This document shows positions 18,229 to 26,463 of a stretch of DNA of 64,000 nucleotides, piece after piece. The stretch is from the NCBI GenBank assembly GCA_036961355.1, contig JBALVL010000001.1, positions 124,001-188,000 on the forward strand. The letters are read 5' to 3'. Under the pieces are notes generated by a model, which was not told the origin of the DNA, ran no database searches, and saw only the letters and a program-made list of their open reading frames with translations. Each line of letters starts with the position of its first letter. Positions within the stretch are counted from its first letter, which is position 1. The stretch comes from Motiliproteus sp036961355. GTDB taxonomy: Bacteria; Pseudomonadota; Gammaproteobacteria; Pseudomonadales; Balneatricaceae. The translations under genes were made by a program, and so were the position numbers.

Positions 18229-18546
18229 ATGGCGAACAGACTGCAGGTAGCAACCCAGCTCGACCAGATTAGGGTCGAGCTGATCCAGCTCAGCCTGTGG
18301 CAAGCCGCTGCACCACCCGCAGCCGCGCTTCAAAGCACCGAACCCTTCTGCATCGACACCCTTGACTTAAGCCAGTGGCTGCAGTGGATTCTGCTGCCGC
18401 GGATGCATGCACTGCTCGACGAGGGACTGCCGCTACCGGGAAACTGCAACATCCACCCGATCGCCGAGCAAAATTTCAACGGGTTCACACTGGACTGCAA
18501 CCGACTACTGACTGCAATTAGGGAGCTGGACAGGACCCTGGGCTAA
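18229..18546 (+). CDS. yqcC: YqcC family protein (DUF446)
   Basis: A small cytoplasmic protein of 105 residues and unknown function. The family signature is visible as a WLQWILLPRMHALLDEGLPLP block (residues about 47-67) followed by NIHPIAEQ. YqcC proteins are conserved in gammaproteobacteria, often near the pseudouridine synthase truC, which is absent here. The start is 2 bases after the DAHP synthase stop, so it is probably co-transcribed and translationally coupled with it. Confidence 0.85.
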   Translation: MANRLQVATQLDQIRVELIQLSLWQAAAPPAAALQSTEPFCIDTLDLSQWLQWILLPRMHALLDEGLPLPGNCNIHPIAEQNFNGFTLDCNRLLTAIRELDRTLG

Positions 18547-18703
18547 CAGCGTTTCCTTTTCCTGTCACCTCACCTACCTTCCCTTTGCCGGCCTCTCTTT
18601 GCCTACCTCGCCTACCGATATGCCCTGCGCTTTATCCCGCAAAAAACCATTCGACCTGCAGCTAAGCACCACCATCCAAGCCAATAGATCGATACCCCTA
18701 AAC

Positions 18704-18727
18704 CAAAAACAGCCGCAAAGCGGCTGT
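18704..18727 (-). terminator. Rho-independent terminator after the DUF1538/PII/CBS cassette
   Basis: Stem CAGCCGC / GCGGCTG (18710-18716 and 18720-18726) with a 3-base loop. On the minus strand it is followed by five Ts. It lies about 40 bases past the CBS gene stop and closes the leftward operon. Confidence 0.85.
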
Positions 18728-18767
18728 ATTCTTTAACCCGTTACCACGAGCATTTTAGCCAGCAAAG

Positions 18768-19178
18768 TTAGGCACCGTTACGTTCGGCTACCAGGCCATC
18801 GAGCACGATATCGTTATAACTAACGATCCCTTTGATCTGGCCATCATCCATCACCGGCGCAACTGAGATGCCAACGTTATCGAATAAACGAGCGCAGTAA
18901 CGTACGTCCATCTGACTCGACACGGCGATAGCGGGTTTTGCCATGATTTCGTAAACATTGACCCGCTCAGGCGAACGGTCGCTGGCGATCACCTGCTTGG
19001 CGATATCGGATAACAGCACCAAACCGAACTCATCATCTTCATCGCGCTTTTTAACAATCAGCACCCGAACCCGGGTCTCGCGGGCGATATCCATCGCCTG
19101 CGCAACGGTCATCAAGCCATCAATTTCGGCAAAGTCCGACTTCATCACATCTTTGGCGCGTACGATCTTGTGGCTCAT
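18768..19178 (-). CDS. CBS-domain pair protein of the DUF1538/PII cassette
   Basis: A 136-residue protein made only of two CBS repeats (about 8-62 and 72-130), with DVMKSDFAEIDG opening the first and VYEIMAKPAIAVSS the second, and GIVSYNDIVL closing it. Such Bateman modules usually bind adenine nucleotides and report energy state. The start overlaps the PII-like gene stop by 4 bases (ATGA), so it is translationally coupled and last in a four-gene leftward operon ending in a terminator. The role is inferred: a nucleotide-sensing partner of the PII-like protein or the DUF1538 membrane pair. Confidence 0.88.
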   Translation of the reverse strand: MSHKIVRAKDVMKSDFAEIDGLMTVAQAMDIARETRVRVLIVKKRDEDDEFGLVLLSDIAKQVIASDRSPERVNVYEIMAKPAIAVSSQMDVRYCARLFDNVGISVAPVMDDGQIKGIVSYNDIVLDGLVAERNGA

Positions 19179-19525
19179 AACGATTCCTCAATTTTTCCTG
19201 ACAGTTCTTTCACCTGATGGGCCACCCCGACTGCGTCCTCAACATCCAGCTGCACCGCAATTCCGGTACCCGGCTTAGTATCAAAGCAACCGACGGTCGA
19301 GATAGTCTCCAGAATCTTACGACTCAGATGCTCTTCAACAATAAAGATCACCACATCACGCTGCGATTCCAGCGACAGACCAAAGAACGTCTTAGTTTTA
19401 TTGAGCCCTTCGCCGCGTGCATTATTAATCACAGTAGCGCCGGTGGCACCCGCCTCACGGGCCGCCTCCATCACAGACTTAGTTTCCGTATCCTCAACAA
19501 ACGCAAGGATCAGTTTGAAGTGCAT
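19175..19525 (-). CDS. PII-like (GlnB-fold) signalling protein
   Basis: A 116-residue protein opening MHFKLILAFVEDTETKSVM and carrying a B-loop-like KPGTGIAVQLDVEDAVGV, both suggesting the PII trimer fold. The GATVINNARGEGL segment stands where PII has its T-loop base, but the canonical uridylylation region around Tyr51 is absent. It is therefore a divergent PII-like protein rather than GlnB/GlnK. It sits between a DUF1538 membrane gene and the CBS gene in one operon, with 63 bases upstream and a 4-base overlap downstream. Inferred role: ligand-dependent control of the membrane pair. Confidence 0.85.
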   Translation of the reverse strand: MHFKLILAFVEDTETKSVMEAAREAGATGATVINNARGEGLNKTKTFFGLSLESQRDVVIFIVEEHLSRKILETISTVGCFDTKPGTGIAVQLDVEDAVGVAHQVKELSGKIEESL

Positions 19526-19588
19526 ATTTTCTCTCCAATGCGGCCAGTAGTGAGCAGACCTGTTTTGGGCTTTCTCTTAGTTGGCAAG

Positions 19589-20401
19589 TTACGATTTATT
19601 GTCGCGATCGAGCTCCGCATGACGCGCCGCTCGTAACCGCTTCTGTTTAAATTCGGTAATCTGGGCATAGCCCATCACGGTAATCATCGGGAATAGGCTG
19701 GCAAAAGCGATCAGACCAAAGCCATCAAGCAGCGCACTTCGACCGGGAACGGTTTCCGCCAACCCTAACCCCAGCGCTGCCACCAACGGTACGGTAACGG
19801 TCGAAGTGGTCACACCTCCCGAGTCATAAGCCAGCGGTACGATCATCTTGGGGGCGAAAAAAGTCTGAATGACCACAAGCACATAGCCAGTGATAATAAA
19901 ATAGTGGATAGGCACGCCCGAGACGATACGGAACGTTCCCAGCGAGATACCCACCGCAACCCCCAGCGCCACCGAGATCCGTAGCCCCCAGATGCCAATA
20001 GTGCCGCCTGATACTTCATTGGCTTTGATAGCGACTGCAATCAACGAGGGTTCGGCAATAGTGGTGCTGGCGCCGATAGCGAAAGCAAAAATATAGACCC
20101 AGTAGTAATCATCCCAATGTAAAACATCGGCGGCACTGCTCAGGCCCTGACGGAGGAATTCGGGATTGGTTAGCTGCTCGGCCATCAAACGACCCAGCGG
20201 GAACAGGGCTTTCTCCAGCCCAAGCAAAAAGAATGCTAAACCGACAATAACGTAGCCAAAACCGAATAAAACACGGCGCAGATCCTTAATCGGCCGACGA
20301 ATGACGAACAGCTGAAATCCAAAAATGATGGCCGCTATCGGGATCACATCTTTGATGGTTGAGAACAGAATCGACAGCAGACTGATTATCAGTTCCATCA
20401 C
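19589..20401 (-). CDS. DUF1538 integral membrane protein (second subunit)
   Basis: A 270-residue polytopic membrane protein of unknown function with about seven hydrophobic helices. Signature blocks are FAFAIGASTTIAEPSLIAVA, AYDSGGVTTSTVTVPLVAAL and DGFGLIAFASLFPMITVM. The same three blocks occur in the upstream neighbour, so the two are paralogues and probably a heterodimeric channel or transporter. The C-terminal tail (KQKRLRAARHAELD) is basic and cytoplasmic by the positive-inside rule. Its start overlaps the upstream gene stop by 4 bases. A conserved Glu-Pro and Asp-Ser-Gly-Gly inside membrane segments suggest an ion or small-solute path. Substrate is unknown. Confidence 0.88.
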   Translation of the reverse strand: MMELIISLLSILFSTIKDVIPIAAIIFGFQLFVIRRPIKDLRRVLFGFGYVIVGLAFFLLGLEKALFPLGRLMAEQLTNPEFLRQGLSSAADVLHWDDYYWVYIFAFAIGASTTIAEPSLIAVAIKANEVSGGTIGIWGLRISVALGVAVGISLGTFRIVSGVPIHYFIITGYVLVVIQTFFAPKMIVPLAYDSGGVTTSTVTVPLVAALGLGLAETVPGRSALLDGFGLIAFASLFPMITVMGYAQITEFKQKRLRAARHAELDRDNKS

Positions 20402-21132
20402 ACCACCATTCCGTAAGCCATCACAAAGATCATCGGTGTGAGCGAGGCAAAAGCGATCAGGCCGAAACCGTCGATCATCGGATTACGCCCCTCGATCGAC
20501 GATGCCAACCCGACACCCAATGCGGTGACCAACGGTACCGTGATGGTCGATGTGGTGACACCTCCTGAATCGTAAGCGATACCGATGATCCATTGCGGTG
20601 CCAGCCCTGTCATCAGCACCACCAGCATATAACCGCCCATGATCATGTACTGAATCGACCAGCCTTTGAGGATACGCACGACACCGATCACTATTGCCAA
20701 GCCAACCGCAAATGCGACCGTAAAACGCAAGCCATTGGCATACACCGACCGGGCATCAGGATTGTTCTCGATCATGCCACCGTTGGCTGCCACCTGCGCT
20801 GCTTCAGCGGCAACCGCAATCAGCGCGGGTTCTGCAACAGTGGTTCCAAATCCCAGGGCGAAAGCAAAAGCAATTAGCCAACTAACGCTACCTTTACGCG
20901 CAAAAGCGTGAGCCATCGATTCGCCGATTGGAAATAAGCCCATTTCCAAACCGTAGATGAAAAAGGTAAGCCCCAGCACGACAAACACCACTCCGGTCAT
21001 AACCCCAACGAGGTCCGGTAACGGCTGTTGTAATACCACAAGCTGGAAAAAAGCGATTACAATGATGATGGGTAGTAGATCCCTCAGGCTCCCCAACATC
21101 GACTGCATCAATGCATACAACGACTTTTGCAA
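20398..21132 (-). CDS. DUF1538 integral membrane protein (first subunit)
   Basis: A 244-residue polytopic membrane protein, paralogous to the next gene: FAFALGFGTTVAEPALIAVA, AYDSGGVTTSTITVPLVTAL and DGFGLIAFASLTPMIFVMAY. First gene of the leftward DUF1538-DUF1538-PII-CBS operon and coupled to the second by an ATGA overlap. In other bacteria the two halves are, to my recollection, often one fused protein of about 500 residues, which fits a paired complex. The repeat architecture suggests each gene arose by duplication. No transport substrate can be read from the sequence. Confidence 0.88.
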   Translation of the reverse strand: MQKSLYALMQSMLGSLRDLLPIIIVIAFFQLVVLQQPLPDLVGVMTGVVFVVLGLTFFIYGLEMGLFPIGESMAHAFARKGSVSWLIAFAFALGFGTTVAEPALIAVAAEAAQVAANGGMIENNPDARSVYANGLRFTVAFAVGLAIVIGVVRILKGWSIQYMIMGGYMLVVLMTGLAPQWIIGIAYDSGGVTTSTITVPLVTALGVGLASSIEGRNPMIDGFGLIAFASLTPMIFVMAYGMVV

Positions 21133-21187
21133 AAAAAGCGCCCTCTTAACGTCTAATGCCTTATTATACCGACGGTTTTAGCCTTTT

Positions 21188-21511
21188 TTATAGATCTAGC
21201 TCAACTCCCGCAGTATTTTTTGCAACTAACTTCCATTTCTGCTGCCGGCTCAACTGCTTGATTCGGTATTCAAGCTTTAACGCACTCGAACGGTCGGGTA
21301 ACTCGAGGGTATAGCGAAGCCGCAATGGCGGATCGCTGCGGAAAAACTTAGCCCCACCTTTTCCTGTCTTGTGCTGCTCAAAGCGACGTTTCAGATCGGT
21401 AGTAATCCCGGTATAAAGGCGTCCACCCTCTGTCTCAATCATGTACAGAAACCAAGTCTGAGTTTTGGTAGCAGAAGAAGCTGGGGGGGATAACAACGTT
21501 GACAAATCCAA
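21188..21511 (-). CDS. GIY-YIG nuclease-fold protein (YhbQ/UPF0213 type)
   Basis: A 107-residue single-domain GIY-YIG protein with WFLYMIETEGGRLYTGITTDLKRR, the catalytic-type Arg in that block, HKTGKGGAKF, and the Glu in KLEYRIKQLSR. E. coli YhbQ and relatives are small DNA endonuclease-like proteins of uncertain biological role. An N-terminal extension of about 17 Ser/Thr/Ala-rich residues precedes the domain; the true start may be further in, but the first Met is kept. It lies downstream of no obvious partner and is divergent from the DUF3549 gene. Confidence 0.85.
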   Translation of the reverse strand: MDLSTLLSPPASSATKTQTWFLYMIETEGGRLYTGITTDLKRRFEQHKTGKGGAKFFRSDPPLRLRYTLELPDRSSALKLEYRIKQLSRQQKWKLVAKNTAGVELDL

Positions 21512-21695
21512 CCGCCTATTTCGATCAATCGGCCGACAGCCTAAACCGGTAAAACCTACCGATCAATGCTAGAATAGCGCTCAGTGTAGCGAGATCGATA
21601 AAGCCTTTACAACCTATAACTTCGCTCGTCCATCAGCTGGCCACACGACAACTGACCAACCAACAAAACTATCCGGATTCTTCAGTAATCAAACA

Positions 21696-22757
21696 ATGCA
21701 ACCGATTCAAACTCTGACCGACTTCCTCAACGCTTCCGATGTTAGCTACCGTTTTTTCGATATGGGCCGCCGGGTCAGCAAACTATCTTCAGATACTTTT
21801 AGCAGCTTTGAGCAGGCACATATCCCCTACCCCCAGCCTTATCTGAAACAGGCCTGGATCGGGCTTTTACTGTGGAACCCAAAACAACCCGATAGCCACA
21901 TCATCTGGTTTTTGCGTTTACCTCTCGACGAACAGGGATTGCTGGTACGCGCTTCTCGCGATGAATTTCTGGACCGTCTGGCACGCTGCGTCGGTGATCA
22001 GTTACTGGAAAAAGCGGCCGAGCAGGATCCGCTCAAAGACAATCCGCTGGCTTTCACCCCCGACCAGAACAAGATGGCTGCATTCCATGCCAACGCCGGC
22101 TTAATTCTGCGTCAGCCAGCCTCCGCTTTTTACCAACCTACACGCGATTACCTATCAGGGTTGCGCGGCTATGATGCTTGGGAGGCGCTCGGTATTCAGG
22201 GCATCGCCGATCTGTGTAGCCGGCTCGATCAGAACAGCAACGAAGCCGTGCTTGTTCATGCGATCGACAAACTGCCGCTGCAGCCGCTGGAAGCTTTTGC
22301 GGCTCAACTCGAGCACCACGAGCTACCCCACCTTCTCAGCCAGCAGCTGTCACGTCGTTTTCATCGCGAACTAGAAACTAACGGCTGCGAGGCCAAGGTT
22401 ATCGCGGCATTACTGCGGGGACTGTCACAAAGCCACAGCGATCAACTACGCCACAACGCGTTGATCGCAGCGTTAGCATCTAATTTTCGTGGTGATGTCG
22501 AAGTATTAGTCTCGATTGCAGGTCGTTGCTGGCAAGACCTCCACAGCCCGGAAGTTTGTGATGCCTTTCTCGAAGCGCTATCGCACAACGATGCCGGCCA
22601 GCCTGCCTTTAATCAGATCATCTCCGAGCTGCTGTTTATTCCGGGGATGCGCGATCCGATCATGACCGGCTTACGTAATCCGCAACGCTCGGATGCGCTG
22701 GCGTTAGCACTGGGCGGTTTCTTCGGCCAAATCCACAAACCCGACCGCAGTCAATAA
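21696..22757 (+). CDS. DUF3549 family protein
   Basis: A 353-residue soluble protein of unknown function, recognised as DUF3549 by the N-terminal YRFFDMGRRVSKL, the PYPQPYLKQAW segment and the IIWFLRLPLDEQG block. The C-terminal half (about 170-345) is helical with HEAT-like spacing (for example LRHNALIAALASNFRGDVEVL). No signal peptide or membrane span is visible. The family is restricted to gammaproteobacteria. It is monocistronic, convergent with the exported HEVAH-motif protein gene. Confidence 0.8.
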   Translation: MQPIQTLTDFLNASDVSYRFFDMGRRVSKLSSDTFSSFEQAHIPYPQPYLKQAWIGLLLWNPKQPDSHIIWFLRLPLDEQGLLVRASRDEFLDRLARCVGDQLLEKAAEQDPLKDNPLAFTPDQNKMAAFHANAGLILRQPASAFYQPTRDYLSGLRGYDAWEALGIQGIADLCSRLDQNSNEAVLVHAIDKLPLQPLEAFAAQLEHHELPHLLSQQLSRRFHRELETNGCEAKVIAALLRGLSQSHSDQLRHNALIAALASNFRGDVEVLVSIAGRCWQDLHSPEVCDAFLEALSHNDAGQPAFNQIISELLFIPGMRDPIMTGLRNPQRSDALALALGGFFGQIHKPDRSQ

Positions 22758-22811
22758 GACCCGAGCAACGGCCTGTAAAAGGCCATATTGAGCCTGAGCA
22801 GTACGTACCGC

Positions 22812-23507
22812 TCAGCGTGTCACCACGACATACTTCCATTTTGAATTGAGCAGCATCTGCACCAGCTCTTGCGGCTGCGGATGGGTGCTCAGGTGCTGAT
22901 AACATTTGACGGCAAACTGAGTCAGCGCCATCGCCATATAGATATCGCTTATCACATCATCAAGCTGCCAGGGATCAACATCAGCCCGCTCAATAATTAT
23001 TGACCGCCGTTCGATAGGCTGCACCGCCAACTGTGTCGCATGGGCAAGGTATTCCTGTGCAGTACGGTTCAGCCCCGGCGCATGCTGCGCCACTATCGCG
23101 TGTGCTACTTCATGCGCGACCACGCCCGTGTATTGCCAACGGTCAAACGGCTGGTCATAGATTCTCGGATTCAAACTCTGCCGCTCAATCGCGGTATAAG
23201 ACATCACTCGAACCAAATCCTGCGTGGCATCATAACTGCCGTACAGCGGCTGCTGCTTCTCCATCAACGGCCGCTCAACCACATCGATACGGATCAGCCT
23301 ACGCTGATCCAACCCCAGCGGCTCCAGAAACGCCAACGCGGCTGTCACCGCTGTACAGATCTGTGCAACCTGGGCAGAGGGTGGTTCACCGGTCAATTCG
23401 ACGTCACTGTCCGGGCAGGAAATCGCTAGCGCCGATTGCGTTGGCCAGATAATCAGCAGTGCGATAAACCGGTACGTCAGCACTGTCGCTCCGCCTATCC
23501 ACCCCAT
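22812..23507 (-). CDS. Exported protein with HEVAH zinc-metallopeptidase-like motif
   Basis: A 231-residue protein with a signal peptide (about 1-28, cleaved after QSALA). VVAHEVAHAI near residue 130 is an HExxH zinc-protease core, followed about 20 residues later by QEYLAHATQLA that could give the third ligand (Glu, gluzincin-like). A Cys pair (Cys30 and the CTAV Cys) may form a disulfide. The start is supported by GGAGG seven bases upstream. I cannot name a characterised homologue. Proteolysis is inferred only from the motif, and the catalytic fold is untested. Confidence 0.7.
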   Translation of the reverse strand: MGWIGGATVLTYRFIALLIIWPTQSALAISCPDSDVELTGEPPSAQVAQICTAVTAALAFLEPLGLDQRRLIRIDVVERPLMEKQQPLYGSYDATQDLVRVMSYTAIERQSLNPRIYDQPFDRWQYTGVVAHEVAHAIVAQHAPGLNRTAQEYLAHATQLAVQPIERRSIIIERADVDPWQLDDVISDIYMAMALTQFAVKCYQHLSTHPQPQELVQMLLNSKWKYVVVTR

Positions 23508-23840
23508 CGAAGAACCTCCAGACTAAAACAAACCGAGACAATACAGTTCAGCCTGAGTATAGGTTCAATCGAAAGATCCGGGGTTGCAGCCAAGCTGCTC
23601 AATAACACCCTGAGCAGCAATCGGCATGGCAAAACTGTGGTAAAACACAGCAGTCACTGACAAGCGACTAAGATAAGAGAAAAACAGACAGTAACAGCGT
23701 TGAAAAAACGCTCATCATCTGATCAGTGGCGATCAACCGAACCACGATCACCGTTGCAGGCCGTTAACCCAGCACTATCCACCACTATCCACAGTGACGG
23801 TGGATGCTTTAACGAGCTGACAACGGCAGCAGGCGTCCGG
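23508..23840. other. Intergenic region upstream of the HEVAH-motif protein gene
   Basis: 333 bases with no convincing gene. Near 23776-23800 there is a short tandem of CCACTATCC followed by a weak TCCAC/GTGGA inverted pair, which may act as the end of the yaeQ transcript. Nothing else stands out. Confidence 0.4.
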
Positions 23841-24395
23841 TTATATTCCGTCCTGCCAGCCCGGCTGTAAAAATACCAACTGCATCTCAGCTTGCTGGTC
23901 ATTGAGTCCGAGATAGAGCATCTCGTCCTGCCGATTAAGCTGCAATTCAAAACCGCTGGTCATCGCAGTCACCAGCGTTTGCAAAACCTCATAGTCAAGC
24001 TGCACCCCTTTCAGCCGCTGCAGCTTCGACAAATTAGGACTGTGCTGATGCCACCAACGGTGAGCGTTGGCGCCGTAGGTGTATAACGTTAAGTGAGGTT
24101 GGCGTTTGTTAAGCTTGGTCAATCGGTCAGGATCGGGCTGGCCGATCTCGATCCAGTGCTGCACCTCCTGATAATCGTTGCGCAACCAGATCGGCGCATC
24201 GTCGGTCGACGACAAACCGCCACCAAATGCCAGGCCGTTCTCATATTCCAATCCAAAAGCCAGTAAACGCGCCAGCAAACGCTCATCCGATTCGGAAGGG
24301 TGCTGCGCCACGGTGAGATCTATCTGTTCGTAGCAGCTACGATCGATATCGCTGATAAACAGTTTTACTTTGTAAATCCTACTGCCTTTGGCCAT
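23841..24395 (-). CDS. yaeQ: YaeQ family protein
   Basis: A 184-residue protein matching the YaeQ family from end to end: opening YKVKLFISDIDRSCY, then ESDERLLARLLAFGLEY, GLSSTDDAPIW, HWIEIGQPDPDRLTK and a C-terminal LQLNRQDEMLYL. The YaeQ fold is a variant of the PD-(D/E)xK nuclease core, with Asp, Glu and Lys in the GLSSTDDAP and WIEIGQP blocks. Its biological function is unresolved; an early link to RfaH suppression is not accepted. The ribosome site GAGGAAACT is good. It follows the small 91-residue gene by 12 bases and is probably co-transcribed with it. Confidence 0.92.
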   Translation of the reverse strand: MAKGSRIYKVKLFISDIDRSCYEQIDLTVAQHPSESDERLLARLLAFGLEYENGLAFGGGLSSTDDAPIWLRNDYQEVQHWIEIGQPDPDRLTKLNKRQPHLTLYTYGANAHRWWHQHSPNLSKLQRLKGVQLDYEVLQTLVTAMTSGFELQLNRQDEMLYLGLNDQQAEMQLVFLQPGWQDGI

Positions 24396-24407
24396 AGTTT
24401 CCTCGGT

Positions 24408-24683
24408 TTATTCCAGCCCAAATCGCTGGTGATCAACGGCTGCTGTGCGATCTTCCAGCTGGTGATAGTGAGCAATGGCACTCACCAGCCGAGCATGATT
24501 TTGTTCGTCCTGGCCTGCCGTCAAATAATGTTCAGCCTGCTTAACTATCTTCTCCAGATGCTCAAGCCGGTAATGGCAATTGAGCAGTGACTTAGCGACA
24601 AAATGCGGATCCTTATCAGCTTCACGCATTCGTGCGGCAACACTCAGCGCCAGTTCAAGCTGCTCATGTGTGGGCTTACCCAT
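24408..24683 (-). CDS. Small conserved protein upstream of yaeQ
   Basis: A 91-residue acidic, helical cytoplasmic protein of unknown function. The central segment READKDPHFVAKSLLNCHYR (about 22-41) looks like a conserved family block I recall from pseudomonad small proteins without a name. A perfect AAGGAG five bases before the ATG at 24683 decides that start over the GTG two codons earlier. It lies 12 bases upstream of yaeQ on the same strand. Confidence 0.7.
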   Translation of the reverse strand: MGKPTHEQLELALSVAARMREADKDPHFVAKSLLNCHYRLEHLEKIVKQAEHYLTAGQDEQNHARLVSAIAHYHQLEDRTAAVDHQRFGLE

Positions 24684-24854
24684 AATCACTCCTTAATCAT
24701 CGGCATGAATTGCTACGGTGGATTTCGACAGGCAACGCTATTTTGAGCTACTTTTTTTGACCACATTGCAATAACCAACTGATTTAGTCATCTACTAATG
24801 ATACGATCACTCTGCCTGGAGATTACAAGCCAACCAGTGTGTCACGATTCAACC

Positions 24855-25289
24855 ATGGGATATAGCGGGATCACAGTGAACAGATACCTAAACACTCACC
24901 TGAACACGCTGGCAGCTACGCTGTTGCTATCGGCCCTGTTAACGTTCAATACGGCGTTGGCAAGTGTGGTGACAGCGCCCAGCGAACCGCAAGTCGACTG
25001 GTGTGACCAACCGCCTGTCGATGGCTTTAGTACGCACAATTCGCTGGCCGATCAACGGAACCAGTTCTCGCCTATCTCACAGCTACCCTTCAAACCGCGC
25101 TATTTGCAGATCAGAGCAGATATCGACCAGCCGTTTAATCAGCGCTGGCAACACCGGTTACCTTTAACCAAAACGCAATCATTAACCAACGCGCCGACCC
25201 GCAGCTTAGAACAGCATTGCCTCCTCCAACCCGAACAAGGCAAACAAGCGGCTACCGTTAAAACAACTGGCCGGTCGTGGGTGTTCTAA
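24855..25289 (+). CDS. Predicted exported small protein, unknown function
   Basis: A reading frame of about 144 residues with a hydrophobic signal-like stretch (LNTLAATLLLSALLTFNTALAS) followed by a polar, Gln/Pro-rich mature region with two Cys (CDQP and HCLL). No family is recognised. The frame opens at 24798; ATG at 24855 or GTG at 24876 are better placed before the signal sequence, but neither has a clear ribosome site. The last 32 bases overlap the end of ung on the other strand. The exported-protein call rests on the signal sequence. Confidence 0.5.
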   Translation: MGYSGITVNRYLNTHLNTLAATLLLSALLTFNTALASVVTAPSEPQVDWCDQPPVDGFSTHNSLADQRNQFSPISQLPFKPRYLQIRADIDQPFNQRWQHRLPLTKTQSLTNAPTRSLEQHCLLQPEQGKQAATVKTTGRSWVF

Positions 25290-26034
25290 GCGCTTCATCA
25301 ATTGTCAAAACATCAAGCGGCGGCAGCTGCCAGTCAACCGGGGTTTTGCCCTGCGACTGGAGGTAGTGGTTAGCGGCTGAGAAATGGCCGCAACCAAAAA
25401 AACCGCGATAGGCGGATAGCGGCGACGGATGCGGAGCCTGCAATACACAGTGGCGAACCGAGTCGATAGCCGCACCTTTCTTCTGCGCGTGCGCACCCCA
25501 CAGCACAAAGACAATTCCCTGATAATTCTGGTTGAGATGGCTAATGACGGCATCGCTAAACAACTCCCAGCCCTGACCCTGATGCGACCCGGCGGTAGCG
25601 CTCTGCACTGTCAGCACGTCATTAAGCAGCAACACACCTTGTTCGGCCCAGTGGGTTAAGCAACCGTGAGCAACCGGCTCGATTGCCAGGTCCGAGCGTA
25701 GCTCTTTGTAGATATTGACCAGCGAAGGGGGCACTTTCAGCCCCGGCGGTACCGAGAAGCTCAGACCATGCGCCTGACCCGCACCATGGTAAGGATCTTG
25801 CCCTAATATCACGACTTTTACGTTCTGCGGCGGGGTAAGGTTGAGCGCAGTAAATACATCCCCTGCGGTTGGATAGACGCTGTGCTGCTGACGCTGGCAG
25901 TGTAGATAACGTTGCAACGCCTGAATCGGGTCACTGGCAAAACAATCCGCCAGTGCCGCTTTCCAGTCGGGCTGTTTAAGAGCAGTAAACAGCGACTCAG
26001 GCACCTTCGTCACGGGGATCCCACTGCCAGTCAT
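25258..26034 (-). CDS. ung: Uracil-DNA glycosylase, family 1
   Basis: Removes uracil from DNA to start base excision repair. The protein shows the water-activating loop VILGQDPYHGAGQAHGLSF, the uracil-binding LLLNDVLTVQ, and the minor-groove loop HPSPLSAYRGFFG. From ATG 26034 it is about 258 residues, longer than the usual 220-230. The frame opens at 26082, and a GTG at 26013 is also possible, so the start is uncertain. It overlaps the end of the upstream membrane protein gene and, at its own 3' end, a convergent exported-protein frame. Confidence 0.93.
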   Translation of the reverse strand: MTGSGIPVTKVPESLFTALKQPDWKAALADCFASDPIQALQRYLHCQRQQHSVYPTAGDVFTALNLTPPQNVKVVILGQDPYHGAGQAHGLSFSVPPGLKVPPSLVNIYKELRSDLAIEPVAHGCLTHWAEQGVLLLNDVLTVQSATAGSHQGQGWELFSDAVISHLNQNYQGIVFVLWGAHAQKKGAAIDSVRHCVLQAPHPSPLSAYRGFFGCGHFSAANHYLQSQGKTPVDWQLPPLDVLTIDEALRTPTTGQLF

Positions 26035-26458
26035 CAAGGGTAATACGACGACCGTAGAACGGTGAGAAATAACGCACAGCACTGGGCGCGTGTGAGATAA
26101 AACCCGAGATCATAATGATAATGAACAGCAACCAGGGATTGGCCGCTGTCGGCAGCAGGGTTGCCATCGCCAGCAGTACCAGCTTAAACATGATTGCCAG
26201 CCCGCGAACCTGTAGGATCCAGATACAATGGCTCCACAGCTCAACCAGCACCATGGCGATGCCGGTCGCTAGCGTCAACTTCAAAAACGGCTGCCAGTCG
26301 GCTGCCGGAGCATGATACAGATAGGCACCACCAATACCGGCGATACCAAACAGATGCAACGTTCGTAAAGTGATCTTACACCAGCGTTTACCGGCAAACT
26401 GGCGCGAACGTCGCGGAAAAAACCAACGACCGAGAAAAGAAGTTAATCCGGCCGTCAT
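25997..26458 (-). CDS. Small integral membrane protein between lysS and ung
   Basis: A 153-residue protein with about four predicted membrane helices (around 32-50, 56-75, 85-100, 105-122) and a polar C-terminus. A basic N-terminus (RWFFPRRSRQFAGKRW) should face the cytoplasm. No characterised family is recognised. It starts 5 bases after the lysS stop and overlaps ung, so the three genes are probably one transcript. Confidence 0.7.
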   Translation of the reverse strand: MTAGLTSFLGRWFFPRRSRQFAGKRWCKITLRTLHLFGIAGIGGAYLYHAPAADWQPFLKLTLATGIAMVLVELWSHCIWILQVRGLAIMFKLVLLAMATLLPTAANPWLLFIIIMISGFISHAPSAVRYFSPFYGRRITLDDWQWDPRDEGA

Positions 26459-26463
26459 GGTTA

